From: Drancourtella massiliensis
Lineage (GTDB): Bacteria > Bacillota > Clostridia > Lachnospirales > Lachnospiraceae
DNA length: 51,084 nt
Direction of reading: 5' to 3'
NCBI RefSeq assembly: GCF_016900655.1
Contig: NZ_JACJKH010000025.1
Span: 1-51,084, forward strand
Part shown: positions 24,868-37,530 of the stretch, piece after piece
How the letters are laid out: each line of letters opens with the position of its first letter
How positions within the stretch are numbered: position 1 is the stretch's first letter
Notes under the pieces: generated by a model
Databases searched by the model: none
The model's input: the letters and a program-made list of their open reading frames with translations, nothing else
What the model was told of the DNA's origin: nothing
Made by a program: the position numbers and the translations under genes

Positions 24868-26742
24868 ATGAAACTGATTGTAAAGGACTTAAAATTTCAG
24901 GAGACTTCGGAGATTCTGCTGAAACATTTTCCGGAAGCACCGGAAGAAGAGCTGGTAATTTATCCGGAGTATACGGAAAAATCCGGATTGAGGGTGCTGA
25001 AATACGGAAACAACGTCAAAATTCAGTACCACCAGGATGTTCAGTATTACCGGGCGCTTGGGATGGTGCTTGGAGATCCGGAGGAAGATATTTCCTGCTC
25101 GGAGACCGCGTACACGAGCCGGCTTGGGACGATGTTCGACTGTTCCAGAAATGGAGTGCTTAAAGTCGGGACAGTCAAACGGTACATTGAATATCTGGCG
25201 CTTCTTGGAATGAATGATCTTCTTCTTTACACGGAAGATACATATGAGATTCCAAAATATCCGCATTTTGGAGCGCTCAGAGGACGCTACACGAAAGAAG
25301 AGATCCGAGAGATGGAACGGTATGCCGCAAAATTCGGGATCGAACTGGTTCCGTGTATACAGACACTTGCACATCTGCGGACCTATCTGAGATGGCCGGT
25401 TACGGAAAAGATGCGGGACAATTCAGATATCCTTCTTGTGGGTGAACCTGCGGTATATGAATTCTTAGAGGACATGATCCGTTCTGTAAGAACTTCGTTT
25501 TCAGGCAAGCGCATTCATATCGGAATGGATGAGGCATTTCAGCTGGGGCTCGGTAATTATCTTAGAAAGAACGGATATCAGGACCGTACCGGAATTATGA
25601 AAGAGCATCTGGACCGGGTATGCGCGATCTGCCGGAAATACGAGTTTGATCCGATGATCTGGAGTGATATGTATTTCATGCTGGCATCCGAAGACGGACG
25701 TTATTACAGTGTTTCCGAAGACTATGAATGGCAGGAGAAGGACAAACCGGACAAGGATCTTACACTCGTATACTGGGACTACTACAATGCGTCCGAGGAT
25801 ATGTACAGAAAGATGGTACATCTTCATGGAAAACTGTCCGGTCACATGTATTTTGCGGGAGGAGGCTGGACCTGGAATGGAATCGCGCCGAATTACGCAA
25901 GAGCACTGGAAACGACACGGGTTGGGACGAAGGTCATGAAAGAAGCGGGAGCAGACAAATGGTTCTGCACTCTCTGGCAGGACGATGGAGCGGAAACACC
26001 GATGGAAACCTGTCTGCTTTCCTTAACATATTTTGCCGAGTGTGCTTACGAAAAAGAAGTGACGAAAGAACGGCTGCATGACAGAGTAAAGGAATTGTTC
26101 GGCATCGACAGTGAAGACCTCATGCTTCTTGACCGGTTCGATAATTTTCAGCCGGAGGATCCGTATAATCTCAAGTCGGCAAACCCGTCCAAGCTGGCTC
26201 TTTATCAGGATCCGATGCTTGGAATCTTTGACGGGCAGTTTAAAGGAAAAGGGCTCAGGGAATATTATCAGGATCTTGCGGAGAAACTGGAGCAGTGTCT
26301 TGAAAAAGAACAGCCGCAAAGAATCAGGAAACTGCTTGCTTATTATCAGAAGCTGGCAGCGTTTCTGGCTGAGAAAGCGGAGATGGGTCTGGAATTAAAG
26401 TCCGGTTATGACAATCAGGATAAGGACCGCCTTTGCGTCTGGGCCGAGAAAAGGATTCCTGCATGTCTTAATCTTCTGAAGGAACTGCACGGCATGAGGG
26501 AAGAAATCTGGATGGATGAGTGCAAACCACAGGGATATGAAGTAATCGATGTGCGTCTGGGCGGTATAAGAAGCCGCCTGGAATCTGCCGCAAAACGGAT
26601 TTCCACCTGGCTTTCAGATCCGGAGCAGCCGCTTGAAGAGCTGGAAGAAAAGCGGGTATGTTTCTGGCCGGATGAAGACAGAATCTATTCGTTCAACCGG
26701 TGGGAACAGATTGTAAGCGCATCCAATATCAATGAATTGTAA
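24868..26742 (+). CDS. Beta-N-acetylhexosaminidase (glycoside hydrolase family 20)
   Basis: The 624-residue enzyme has an N-terminal non-catalytic domain (about 1-85), a TIM barrel with SRLGTMFDCSRNGVLKV at its start, and the catalytic pair Asp221-Glu222 in IHIGMDEAFQLG, where Asp orients the substrate acetamide and Glu is the acid. A helical C-terminal domain of about 200 residues follows. There is no signal peptide, so it acts on imported oligosaccharides. Its place in the importer operon supports beta-linked GlcNAc/GalNAc oligosaccharides, for example from mucin or milk glycans. ACAGGAGG precedes the ATG. It resembles the subgroup of intracellular Firmicutes GH20 enzymes. Confidence 0.88.
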   Translation: MKLIVKDLKFQETSEILLKHFPEAPEEELVIYPEYTEKSGLRVLKYGNNVKIQYHQDVQYYRALGMVLGDPEEDISCSETAYTSRLGTMFDCSRNGVLKVGTVKRYIEYLALLGMNDLLLYTEDTYEIPKYPHFGALRGRYTKEEIREMERYAAKFGIELVPCIQTLAHLRTYLRWPVTEKMRDNSDILLVGEPAVYEFLEDMIRSVRTSFSGKRIHIGMDEAFQLGLGNYLRKNGYQDRTGIMKEHLDRVCAICRKYEFDPMIWSDMYFMLASEDGRYYSVSEDYEWQEKDKPDKDLTLVYWDYYNASEDMYRKMVHLHGKLSGHMYFAGGGWTWNGIAPNYARALETTRVGTKVMKEAGADKWFCTLWQDDGAETPMETCLLSLTYFAECAYEKEVTKERLHDRVKELFGIDSEDLMLLDRFDNFQPEDPYNLKSANPSKLALYQDPMLGIFDGQFKGKGLREYYQDLAEKLEQCLEKEQPQRIRKLLAYYQKLAAFLAEKAEMGLELKSGYDNQDKDRLCVWAEKRIPACLNLLKELHGMREEIWMDECKPQGYEVIDVRLGGIRSRLESAAKRISTWLSDPEQPLEELEEKRVCFWPDEDRIYSFNRWEQIVSASNINEL

Positions 26743-26758
26743 ATATTCCATTAATGGG

Positions 26759-26804
26759 GCATGCCGCATGAGAAATTTATTTTCTCATGTGACATGCTCT
26801 TTTT
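26759..26804 (+). terminator. Intrinsic terminator after the GH20 gene
   Basis: GCATG, then CATGAGAAA, pairs with TTTCTCATG, then CATGC, with a small mismatch, followed by TCTTTTT. It ends the importer-GH20 operon. The 26805-26973 gap carries the next promoter. Confidence 0.8.
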
Positions 26805-26872
26805 GCGGTTGGTGATTTGAGAGAAACCGGTATTTTGTCTTCTGCTAAATTTCAGTTTTTCCATATGCCGTA

Positions 26873-26901
26873 TTGCAAAAAAAACCGGACAATTTTATAC
26901 T
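26873..26901 (+). promoter_or_regulatory. Promoter for the YczE-like and lacZ genes
   Basis: TTGCAA (26873-26878), 17 bases, TATACT (26896-26901), about 70 bases before the ATG at 26974. Confidence 0.6.
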
Positions 26902-26973
26902 GAAAACGAAAGAATCCGAACCGGATGGAATTAGAATTCAGACATTACATTTTACAGAAACGGGGATCAAAAA

Positions 26974-30706
<3,733 letters not shown>

Positions 30707-30742
30707 ATCTGAAAGAAAATCATGCATTTTTTGAAAAAGCAT

Positions 30743-30771
30743 TTGACAGACGGGAAAAAACGGGGTAATAT
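30743..30771 (+). promoter_or_regulatory. Near-consensus sigma-A promoter upstream of the aminotransferase gene
   Basis: TTGACA (30743-30748), exactly 17 bases, TAATAT (30766-30771). The expected start site, about 30778, lies only about 10 bases before the terminator at 30788. Transcription from this promoter therefore stops at once unless the terminator is overcome. It differs from the GATAAAA-type promoters of the other allantoin genes. Confidence 0.8.
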
Positions 30772-30787
30772 AACCATATCGCGTGAC

Positions 30788-30832
30788 AAAGGTGTCAGAT
30801 CGAAAGACGATCTGGCACCTTTTTTTATTTTT
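30788..30832 (+). terminator. Leader terminator / attenuator before the aminotransferase gene
   Basis: AAAGGTGTCAGATCG pairs with CGATCTGGCACCTTT (15 bp, one G-T pair) around AAAGA, then TTTTATTTTT. It is a very strong intrinsic terminator lying just after a strong promoter, so a short RNA of about 45-50 bases is expected. It may also stop read-through from lacZ. I see no alternative pairing region large enough for a classical riboswitch; an RNA-binding antiterminator protein is possible. Confidence 0.85.
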
Positions 30833-30921
30833 GCAGGAGAATCCGAAGGATTTCCCGCAGAATAAAAAGCTTTCCGGCAGCGCGGAAAAACGAAAAGGAT
30901 GCAGAAAGGAAGAAGATTGGT

Positions 30922-32166
30922 ATGAGATTGAAAGATGCAGGGCTGACAGCCGAGAAACTGAAAAAAATTGTGAACAAATATATGGTAGAAACATATGAAC
31001 GATATCCGTTTATTGCAGAACGGGCGGAAGGCATGTATCTGTATGATGAAAAAGGAAACGCCTACCTGGACTTTTACGGCGGCGTGGCAGTAAACAGCGT
31101 AGGAAACCGCAATCCGAAGGTTGTGGAAGCAATTCACGAACAGACAGATGATATCATTCACACGTTTAATTATCCATATACGGTTCCGCAGGCCTTGCTT
31201 GCAAAGAAAATCTGTGATACCATCGGCATGGACAAAATTTTTTATCAGAATTCCGGAACGGAAGCAAATGAATGCATGATCAAAATGGCCAGAAAATACG
31301 GGACGGAGAAATTCGGACCGGAGCATTACCATATTGTAACGGCCAAAAATGGATTCCATGGACGTACTTACGGTGCGCTTTCCGCGACAGGACAGCCGGA
31401 CAACGGATGCCAGCTGGGATATAAACCGGTGCTCCCGGGATTTTCCTATGCGGAATTTAACAATCTGGAAGATTTTAAGAGCAAATGTACTGAAAATACG
31501 ATTGCGATCATGATTGAGCCGGTACAGGGTGAAGGCGGAGTTCATCCGGCCAGCCAGGAATTTATCGAAGGCTTAAGGAAGCTCTGCGATGAGAGAGGAA
31601 TGCTTCTTCTCCTTGACGAAGTACAGACCGGATGGGGAAGAACAGGAGATATCATGGCATTTATGGGATATGGCGTGAAGCCGGATGCGGTCACGATGGC
31701 AAAAGCGATGGGAGGCGGAATGCCGATCGGTGCATGTTGTATGTCAAAGGAGCTCGCAAGGGTCATGACATCCGGATCCCATGGTTCTACTTATGGAGGA
31801 CATCCGGTAGCATGTGCGGCGGCGCTGGCATCAATTTCAGAAATCCTTGATCAGAATTTGAGCGAAAATGCCAAAATCATGGGAGAGTATTTCATGAAAC
31901 GGATGAAAGAACTTCCTCATATTAAAGAAGTCCGCGGAAGAGGACTCCTGACAGGATGTGAATTCGATATTCCGATTGCACACGAAGTCAAGGCGGAATG
32001 TATGAAGAGACGCCTTTTGATCACGGCGATCGGCGATAGCACCAACCGGATGATCCCGCCGCTGATCTTAAAGAAAGAGCATGTCGACCAGGCAATTGAT
32101 ATTATGAAAAAGGCAGTCCATGCGGCAGTGCTTTCCTATCAGTCTGAGAATTTCCGGACTGCATAA
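30922..32166 (+). CDS. Class III PLP aminotransferase (acetylornithine/AGXT2-like)
   Basis: The 414-residue pyridoxal-phosphate enzyme has FYQNSGTEANECMIK for phosphate binding, GFHGRTYGALSATGQ, LLDEVQTGWGRTG with the PLP-ring Asp, and the Schiff-base Lys261 in MAKAMGGGMPIGA. The fold group includes acetylornithine, GABA and alanine-glyoxylate (AGXT2) aminotransferases. Its place directly before pucG and the allantoin genes suggests it recycles glyoxylate, glycine or a related amino group rather than making arginine; this is inference. A GGAAGAAG ribosome binding site precedes the ATG. Confidence 0.88.
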   Translation: MRLKDAGLTAEKLKKIVNKYMVETYERYPFIAERAEGMYLYDEKGNAYLDFYGGVAVNSVGNRNPKVVEAIHEQTDDIIHTFNYPYTVPQALLAKKICDTIGMDKIFYQNSGTEANECMIKMARKYGTEKFGPEHYHIVTAKNGFHGRTYGALSATGQPDNGCQLGYKPVLPGFSYAEFNNLEDFKSKCTENTIAIMIEPVQGEGGVHPASQEFIEGLRKLCDERGMLLLLDEVQTGWGRTGDIMAFMGYGVKPDAVTMAKAMGGGMPIGACCMSKELARVMTSGSHGSTYGGHPVACAAALASISEILDQNLSENAKIMGEYFMKRMKELPHIKEVRGRGLLTGCEFDIPIAHEVKAECMKRRLLITAIGDSTNRMIPPLILKKEHVDQAIDIMKKAVHAAVLSYQSENFRTA

Positions 32167-32222
32167 TCAAAACAGGAATTCGAAAAAAGGGTTTGTAAAG
32201 TAGGAAAAGGAGTTAAAGAAAC

Positions 32223-33470
32223 ATGAGAAAATTTAAAGAAATCAATCCATCACCACGCACACTGATGACACCGGGACCGGTTGAAGCGGACCCACGTGTG
32301 CTGCGCGCGATGAGTGCACATATTCTGGGACAGTTTGACCCGGAGTTTACCGAACTGATGAATGAGACAATGGAGATGGAACGCTATGTGTTCCAGACGA
32401 AAAACCGTCAGACATATCTTGTGGATACTACCTCCAGAGGAGGACTTGAGACGGTTCTTACCGGAGCCATCTGTCCGGGGGATAAAGTACTGATCCCGGC
32501 ATTCGGACGTTTCGGATATCTGCTGGCGGAGATCCTGGAGCGCTGCGGAGCGCAGATCACGCTTTTGGAGAAAGAATGGGGAACTGTGTTTGATCCGCAG
32601 GAAGTGGAGGATGCGCTGAAAAAAGACAGCTATAAGGCAGTAGCCTGCATCCACGGGGAGACTTCTACATCCATGATGCAGCCGCTGAAAGAAATCGGAG
32701 AAATCTGCGAGAGGTACGGAGCCCTTCTGATTGTAGATGCAGTGGCAACTCTGGGAGGAGCAGAAGTAAAAGTCGATGAATGGAAATTATCTGCCTGCAT
32801 CTCCGGGACACAGAAATGTATCTCCGCTCCGTCAGGCTCTGCCCTGATCACTTACAATGAGCAGATCGAGCAGATTGTCAAAGCGAGAAAACGTGTGGAG
32901 AAAGGAATCCGTACGGCGGATGATGTGGCGGGGCAGCTTGCCGGAATCCCAAGCAACTATCTGGACCTTGGACAGCTGGAAGATTACTGGAGCCCGCGCC
33001 GGCTTAACCACCATACAGAGGCAACCAGCATGCAGTATGCGGTGCATGAAGCACTCCGCTGTATCGTGGAGGAAACGCTCGAAGCACGGTTTGCAAGACA
33101 TCAATTAAATGACCGGGCACTGACAGCCGGCCTGCAGGCGATGGGGCTTGAAATTTTCGGGGATCTGGAGCACAAGATGCCGGTTGTAACCGCCATCAAT
33201 ATTCCGGAAGGAGTAGACGGAAAAGCAGTCAGAGGAATGCTGTTAAACGAGTTCGGTATTGAAATTGCCACCTCCTTTGGCCCGCTGGACGGAAAAATCC
33301 TGAGAATCGGAAATATGGGATATTCCAGCCAGAAACGAAACATCCTTCTGCTTCTTGGAGCGCTGGAAACGGTTATGCGAAGAAACGGCGCAAAAGTGAC
33401 AGCAGGAAAAGCCGTAGATGCGGCGCTGGATGTTTATATGGCAGAAGAAATAAACAAAAAGAAAGAATAA
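32223..33470 (+). CDS. pucG: (S)-ureidoglycine-glyoxylate aminotransferase
   Basis: The 415-residue class V PLP enzyme follows the Bacillus PucG sequence closely as I recall it: TPGPVEADPRVLRAMS, GQFDPEFTELMNETMEM, PAFGRFGYLLAEI, CIHGETSTSMM, VDAVATLGGAEVKVDEWK, PLP Lys198 in SGTQKCISAPSG, and SPRRLNHHTEATSM. PucG transfers the amino group of ureidoglycine to glyoxylate, giving oxalurate and glycine, and so supplies the oxamate carbamoyltransferase substrate without the AllE/AllD steps. AAAGGAG precedes the ATG. It shares the transcript of the upstream aminotransferase. Confidence 0.92.
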   Translation: MRKFKEINPSPRTLMTPGPVEADPRVLRAMSAHILGQFDPEFTELMNETMEMERYVFQTKNRQTYLVDTTSRGGLETVLTGAICPGDKVLIPAFGRFGYLLAEILERCGAQITLLEKEWGTVFDPQEVEDALKKDSYKAVACIHGETSTSMMQPLKEIGEICERYGALLIVDAVATLGGAEVKVDEWKLSACISGTQKCISAPSGSALITYNEQIEQIVKARKRVEKGIRTADDVAGQLAGIPSNYLDLGQLEDYWSPRRLNHHTEATSMQYAVHEALRCIVEETLEARFARHQLNDRALTAGLQAMGLEIFGDLEHKMPVVTAINIPEGVDGKAVRGMLLNEFGIEIATSFGPLDGKILRIGNMGYSSQKRNILLLLGALETVMRRNGAKVTAGKAVDAALDVYMAEEINKKKE

Positions 33471-33511
33471 TTTTTGGTTGAATAGACGAAAAACAGAAAG
33501 AAACAGGGATT

Positions 33512-33590
33512 AAATTATACAAGATGGATAAAACAAAAAAATATTTTCCCTCCTTTTTGCATTGTAATGTGCGAAAGCATTCTGTAAAAT
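33512..33590 (+). promoter_or_regulatory. Allantoin-regulon promoter of the symporter gene
   Basis: AAATTATAC (33512-33520), 6 bases, GATAAAA (33527-33533), then TTGTAA (33562-33567), 17 bases, TAAAAT (33585-33590). GATAAAA lies 35 bp upstream of the -35. The arrangement matches those before allB, allE and allD. Confidence 0.75.
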
Positions 33591-33642
33591 AAAACTATAT
33601 TTTCCGTATGAGAAATATTATAAAGAAAGGAAGGAAATATGG

Positions 33643-34899
33643 ATGGAAAAGAAGAAAAAACTGTCAATTTCGTTGACAACACAGATCCTGATCGGTACGG
33701 TTGGTGGTCTGGTTTTCGGAGCGATCGTAGGACCGTGGGCATCCAACCTGAAGTTTATCGGTGATATCTTCTTACGTCTGATTCAGATGTCCGTTGTGCT
33801 TCTGGTTATGTCTGCCGTGGCAGGCGCTGTCGGTGGAGGAGACGGACGGGATGTTGGAAAGATGGGCTTCCATACATTCAAATGGATCATCGGGTTTACA
33901 ATTTTCTCTGCTGCACTTGGTGCAGTAATGGCAATACTTGTAAAACCGGGACTTGGCATTGATCTGTCAAGTGCAGAGGAAGTTACGGAAACAGCAGTAT
34001 CCACATCTCTTCAGGATACGATCACTGCATTTGTACCGACCAACATCATTCAGTCCATGGCAGAAGGATCCATGGTTCCTTGTATCGTGTTTGCATTGTT
34101 CTTCGGTGTGGCGATGGGACAGTACACAAAGACGACAAAGAACAGAAACATTGCGGATCTGGTAGTGGGCGTGAATGCTGTCATTACAAATATTATCAAG
34201 ATTGTCATGAAAGTAGCGCCGATCGGTATCTTCTGTCTGTTGGCAGATGTTGCCGGAAAGACAGGATTTGCGGTTATCGTGCCGATGGCAAAATTCCTTG
34301 GAATTCTGCTTGTGGGCGATGCGATTCAGTTCCTTGTATTCGGACCGCTTACAGCGGCTCTTTGCAAGGTCAACCTGTTCAAGATGCCGAAGAAATTTGC
34401 CAAGATGTCCATGATGGCAATCACAACGACATCCGGTGCGATCTGTCTTCCGACGAAGATGGAAGACGAAGTGGAGAAGTTTGGTGTCAGCCGTAAGGTT
34501 GCAGACTTCACAGGCCCGATTACCATGGCAATGAACAGCTGTGGAGCTGCTCAGTGTTATGTGGTGGCTATTTTCTTTATGGCACAGGCAACAGGCATCG
34601 ATTTGAGCCCATACCAGATGGGTATGGCAATCCTGCTCTCCTGTCTGATGTGTCTTGGAACAATCTCCGTACCGGGAGGTTCTGTGATCGTTTATACATT
34701 CCTTGCGTCCTCTCTTGGACTGCCGATGGACAGTATTGCAGTTCTGATCGGTATCGACTGGTTCGCAGGAATGTTCCGTACATTGATGAATGTAGACGTA
34801 GACGTTATGGTTGCTATGCTGGTTGCATGCAAGATCGGAGAATTCGACTATGACGTATACAACGACAAGAAACAGGTTTCTTATCAGAGCCAGAAATAG
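33643..34899 (+). CDS. Dicarboxylate/amino acid:cation symporter (DAACS family)
   Basis: The 418-residue secondary transporter of the glutamate/aspartate symporter fold has about eight membrane segments plus re-entrant loops. The family features are the MSVVLLVMSAVAGAVGG segment, the Ser-rich TTTSGAICLP loop, TMAMNSCGAAQCYVVAIFF and GTISVPGGSVIVYTFLASSLGLP near the C-terminus. It carries the shared allantoin-regulon promoter upstream, so its substrate is probably an allantoin-pathway acid such as oxamate, or a co-used amino acid. That is inference. It is followed by a terminator shared with the opposing allH gene. Confidence 0.9.
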   Translation: MEKKKKLSISLTTQILIGTVGGLVFGAIVGPWASNLKFIGDIFLRLIQMSVVLLVMSAVAGAVGGGDGRDVGKMGFHTFKWIIGFTIFSAALGAVMAILVKPGLGIDLSSAEEVTETAVSTSLQDTITAFVPTNIIQSMAEGSMVPCIVFALFFGVAMGQYTKTTKNRNIADLVVGVNAVITNIIKIVMKVAPIGIFCLLADVAGKTGFAVIVPMAKFLGILLVGDAIQFLVFGPLTAALCKVNLFKMPKKFAKMSMMAITTTSGAICLPTKMEDEVEKFGVSRKVADFTGPITMAMNSCGAAQCYVVAIFFMAQATGIDLSPYQMGMAILLSCLMCLGTISVPGGSVIVYTFLASSLGLPMDSIAVLIGIDWFAGMFRTLMNVDVDVMVAMLVACKIGEFDYDVYNDKKQVSYQSQK

Positions 34900-34937
34900 T
34901 AGATGCGTGTCTGCCGGATAAGGCAGCACATAGAAAG

Positions 34938-34990
34938 AAAGTGTGTATCAGCTGAGACGCATATTCACTCAGCCGGTACACACTTTTTTA
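34938..34990. terminator. Bidirectional terminator between symporter and allH
   Basis: AAAGTGTGTA and GCTGAG pair with CTCAGC and TACACACTTT with a symmetric three-base internal loop. T-rich sequence follows on the plus strand. The element ends inside the minus-strand stop region of allH, so it serves the two converging genes. Confidence 0.75.
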
Positions 34991-35857
34991 TACAGTTGGT
35001 TCTTTTGAAAAAGAGGTAAAAATATAGTAGATTCCACATAGGGTATCCGTCCCTGACGAGTGTCCGATGGCCTGGAAAGAGGAGAGGATTTCTCCAGCGG
35101 ACCGGGCGGACGAAAGGGAACAGACTGCCTGGCTGAACTGCCCCAGAAGAGCACAGGAGAGAAAAGCCCGGCTGATGTCGTTGGTCTGATTCAGATGCTT
35201 GCGGACTTCCTGTTTCAGTGCAGTAAAAAAAGGATGACCGGTCATGTCGGCAAGGATCAGCCCTGCAAGAGCGCCGCACAGGAAGTCGTCACCGCTTGGG
35301 GTCAGACCGATGCCAAGCCCGGTCAGGCGGGACAGAAAACAGGCGGCCATCTCCCAGTTTCCCTGCCGGATTAAAGCTGTACACTGATCCAGAAGATGCT
35401 GTGCCGCTTCGTTGATCAGAAACTGACCCGGCGGGGCAGGATTTGCTTCCAGCTCAGGAAATAATATCCGGAATCCTGTAGTTTCAGCTGATGAGAGGGC
35501 CTTTCGGATGAGCGGTACAGCATGGTCAGGCAATCCTGAGCGGAGAAAAGAGTCCACAGTCTGCGTGCCTAAGAGCGTAAAGATATATTCCTCTCCGGAG
35601 GCGGAGAAAGCAAGACCGTCCGGTCTATTCTGGACGGGGATGCCGGGTGCTGCTTTTAGCATCTCCATTTCCGGCAGGGACAGGCAGGTGATCAGACTCA
35701 GCGGAGAGACAGGGGATCCAAAAGCCTGCAGGGAAAGCAGAGAGGAACCGCCGGAAAGATTGATGGTTTTCCGGTACACGGAATGCACCTGAAAAGATGC
35801 TGTTTTCTGCAGAAGAGAGAGAGCATACGAAGATGCGCAGATAACAGGAATATTCAT
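34988..35857 (-). CDS. allH: Oxamate carbamoyltransferase subunit AllH (DUF2877)
   Basis: The 289-residue protein belongs to DUF2877 (E. coli YlbF, now AllH), recognised by the core GLGIGLTPSGDDFLCGALAGLI and the following helical segment. In E. coli AllF, AllG and AllH together form the oxamic transcarbamylase that converts oxalurate and phosphate to oxamate and carbamoyl phosphate. Here allH is separated by 8 kb from the allF-allG fusion and faces the other way. AAAGGA precedes the ATG on the minus strand, and a TATAAT at 35895-35890 gives its promoter. The C-terminal part is ordinary. Confidence 0.85.
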   Translation of the reverse strand: MNIPVICASSYALSLLQKTASFQVHSVYRKTINLSGGSSLLSLQAFGSPVSPLSLITCLSLPEMEMLKAAPGIPVQNRPDGLAFSASGEEYIFTLLGTQTVDSFLRSGLPDHAVPLIRKALSSAETTGFRILFPELEANPAPPGQFLINEAAQHLLDQCTALIRQGNWEMAACFLSRLTGLGIGLTPSGDDFLCGALAGLILADMTGHPFFTALKQEVRKHLNQTNDISRAFLSCALLGQFSQAVCSLSSARSAGEILSSFQAIGHSSGTDTLCGIYYIFTSFSKEPTV

Positions 35858-35889
35858 AAGCAGTACGTCCTTTCTATCATGATAAGGGA

Positions 35890-36025
35890 ATTATACCTCA
35901 GAAAAGGATAGATAAAAAGCACAAAAAAAGCGAAAATCAGGAGAAAAATTATACATAATAGATAAAAAGGAACAGTTTTTTTGCCTATTCGTACACTTGT
36001 TATGTGATACAGATTTTTTTATACT
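35890..36025. promoter_or_regulatory. Divergent allH / allB promoter region with regulon boxes
   Basis: Plus strand: AAATTATAC (35946-35954), 6 bases, GATAAAAA (35961-35968), then TTGTTA (35997-36002), 17 bases, TATACT (36020-36025), with GATAAAA exactly 36 bp before the -35. A second GATAAAAAG (35911-35919) lies 50 bp further upstream and overlaps the poor -35 region of the minus-strand allH promoter, whose -10 TATAAT is at 35895-35890. The spacer to either gene holds no other gene. Confidence 0.78.
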
Positions 36026-36072
36026 TTATAAACCGGAAAAAATATATTGGGGAAAAGAAGGAGGTACACACC

Positions 36073-37479
36073 ATGTATGACTTAATTGTAAGAAATGGAA
36101 AACTTGTTACACCAGACAGAATCTACGAAGCCGATATTGCAATCAAGAACGGCGTATACGCCGCATTTCTTGAAAAGAGGACCCCGGCAGAAGCAAAAGA
36201 AGAGATTGATGCCGGGGGAAATTATGTATTTCCGGGTATTATTGACTGTCATGCCCATTTAAACGAACCTGGATTTGAATATCGGGAAGATTTTGAAACA
36301 GGATCAAGAGCAGCTGCGGCGGCAGGGTGTACATGTCTGATTGACATGCCGCTGAACAATAACCCATCTCTGATGAATAAAGAAATCTTTGATCTGAAAA
36401 TGGGAAAAATCAGCAAGCATTCAGCAGTGGATTTTGCTCTCTGGGGAGGAATTGTAGGAGACTATGATGATAAACCGGATTCGGTAAAGAATAATATGAA
36501 CGATCTGGTTGACCTGCATAAATGCGGTGTTGCGGCATTCAAAGGATTTACATGCCCGAACGGCGATCTGTTTCCTACCGTTAACATGGGAAATGTCAGA
36601 AAAGCACTTGAAATTCTGAAACCTTATAATGCACTGTGCGGATTCCACTGCGAAGAATACGGACAGGTGCTTGAGCGGGAAAAAGAAGCGAAAGCAAAAG
36701 AAGGACTGAGCAGAGAAGAAAAGATCCGTGCATTCCTTGACGCGCACGACGTATGGACAGAATACGTTGCTACAAAAAATATTATTGATATGGCAAGAGC
36801 AACGGGAGGACGCGTCCATATCTGTCATGTGAGCCATCCGATGGTGGCACAGGTAGTAAAAGATGCAATTCACGAAGGACTTCCGGTAACTGCGGAGACA
36901 TGCCCGCATTATCTTGGATTTACAGAAGACTTTGTATTTGAAAAGGGTGCTCCAGCCAAATGTACGCCTCCGATGAGGAAGAAAGAGGATATGGAAAAAC
37001 TCTGGGATTACGTTCTGGATGGAACACTTTCCTGTGTTGGAAGCGATCATTCTCCGGCAGCAGATGAGGAAAAAGACAATGAGACAAAAGATATCTGGCA
37101 GGCATGGGGCGGACTGAACTCCATCCAGTTCTTCCTCCCTATGATGTTTGATATGGTAGTACATAAAAAAAGACTCAGCCCGAGTCTGATTGCCAAAGTT
37201 ATGGATTATAATCCGGCAAAGGTATTTGGGCTGTATGGACAGAAAGGTGCATTTGAACTCGGCTTTGATGGTGACATTGTCATTGTGGATCCGGAGAAAG
37301 CATGGAAATGCAGACAGGAAGAACTGCTGACAAAAGGTCATGTGTCCTGCTTTGACGGTCTGGAAGGTAAAGGAGCACCTATCTATACAATCATCCGTGG
37401 AAAAGTGGTCGCGAAGGATGGTATGTATAAGGAAGATGCGGTCGGCTACGGCAAATATGTGACACCGACAGAGAAATAA
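36073..37479 (+). CDS. allB: Allantoinase (first paralogue)
   Basis: The 468-residue amidohydrolase opens the allantoin ring to allantoate. Metal ligands are in IDCHAHLNEPGFEYREDFETG, the carboxylated Lys in AAFKGFTCP, histidines in GFHCEEYG and HICHVSHPM, and the final Asp in VGSDHSPAA. The ATG at 36073 follows AAGGAGGT; a longer frame upstream lacks a start signal. It opens an operon with the NCS1 permease and a second AllB. A related cyclic-imide substrate (hydantoin or dihydropyrimidine) cannot be excluded from sequence alone. Confidence 0.9.
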   Translation: MYDLIVRNGKLVTPDRIYEADIAIKNGVYAAFLEKRTPAEAKEEIDAGGNYVFPGIIDCHAHLNEPGFEYREDFETGSRAAAAAGCTCLIDMPLNNNPSLMNKEIFDLKMGKISKHSAVDFALWGGIVGDYDDKPDSVKNNMNDLVDLHKCGVAAFKGFTCPNGDLFPTVNMGNVRKALEILKPYNALCGFHCEEYGQVLEREKEAKAKEGLSREEKIRAFLDAHDVWTEYVATKNIIDMARATGGRVHICHVSHPMVAQVVKDAIHEGLPVTAETCPHYLGFTEDFVFEKGAPAKCTPPMRKKEDMEKLWDYVLDGTLSCVGSDHSPAADEEKDNETKDIWQAWGGLNSIQFFLPMMFDMVVHKKRLSPSLIAKVMDYNPAKVFGLYGQKGAFELGFDGDIVIVDPEKAWKCRQEELLTKGHVSCFDGLEGKGAPIYTIIRGKVVAKDGMYKEDAVGYGKYVTPTEK

Positions 37480-37530
37480 GGAAATTTCAGCCCTCTGATC
37501 AGGAGGGGGGATTAAGACAGGAGGAATAAA

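Noticed and set aside
30788-30832. Classical metabolite riboswitch before the aminotransferase gene
   Set aside because: The leader between the likely start site and the terminator is too short for a known aptamer; only a promoter-terminator unit is supported.
33967-34929. Minus-strand open frame (320 codons) opposite the symporter gene, rich in His/Cys
   Set aside because: Its composition is the antisense reading of a membrane protein gene; no start signal or family pattern.
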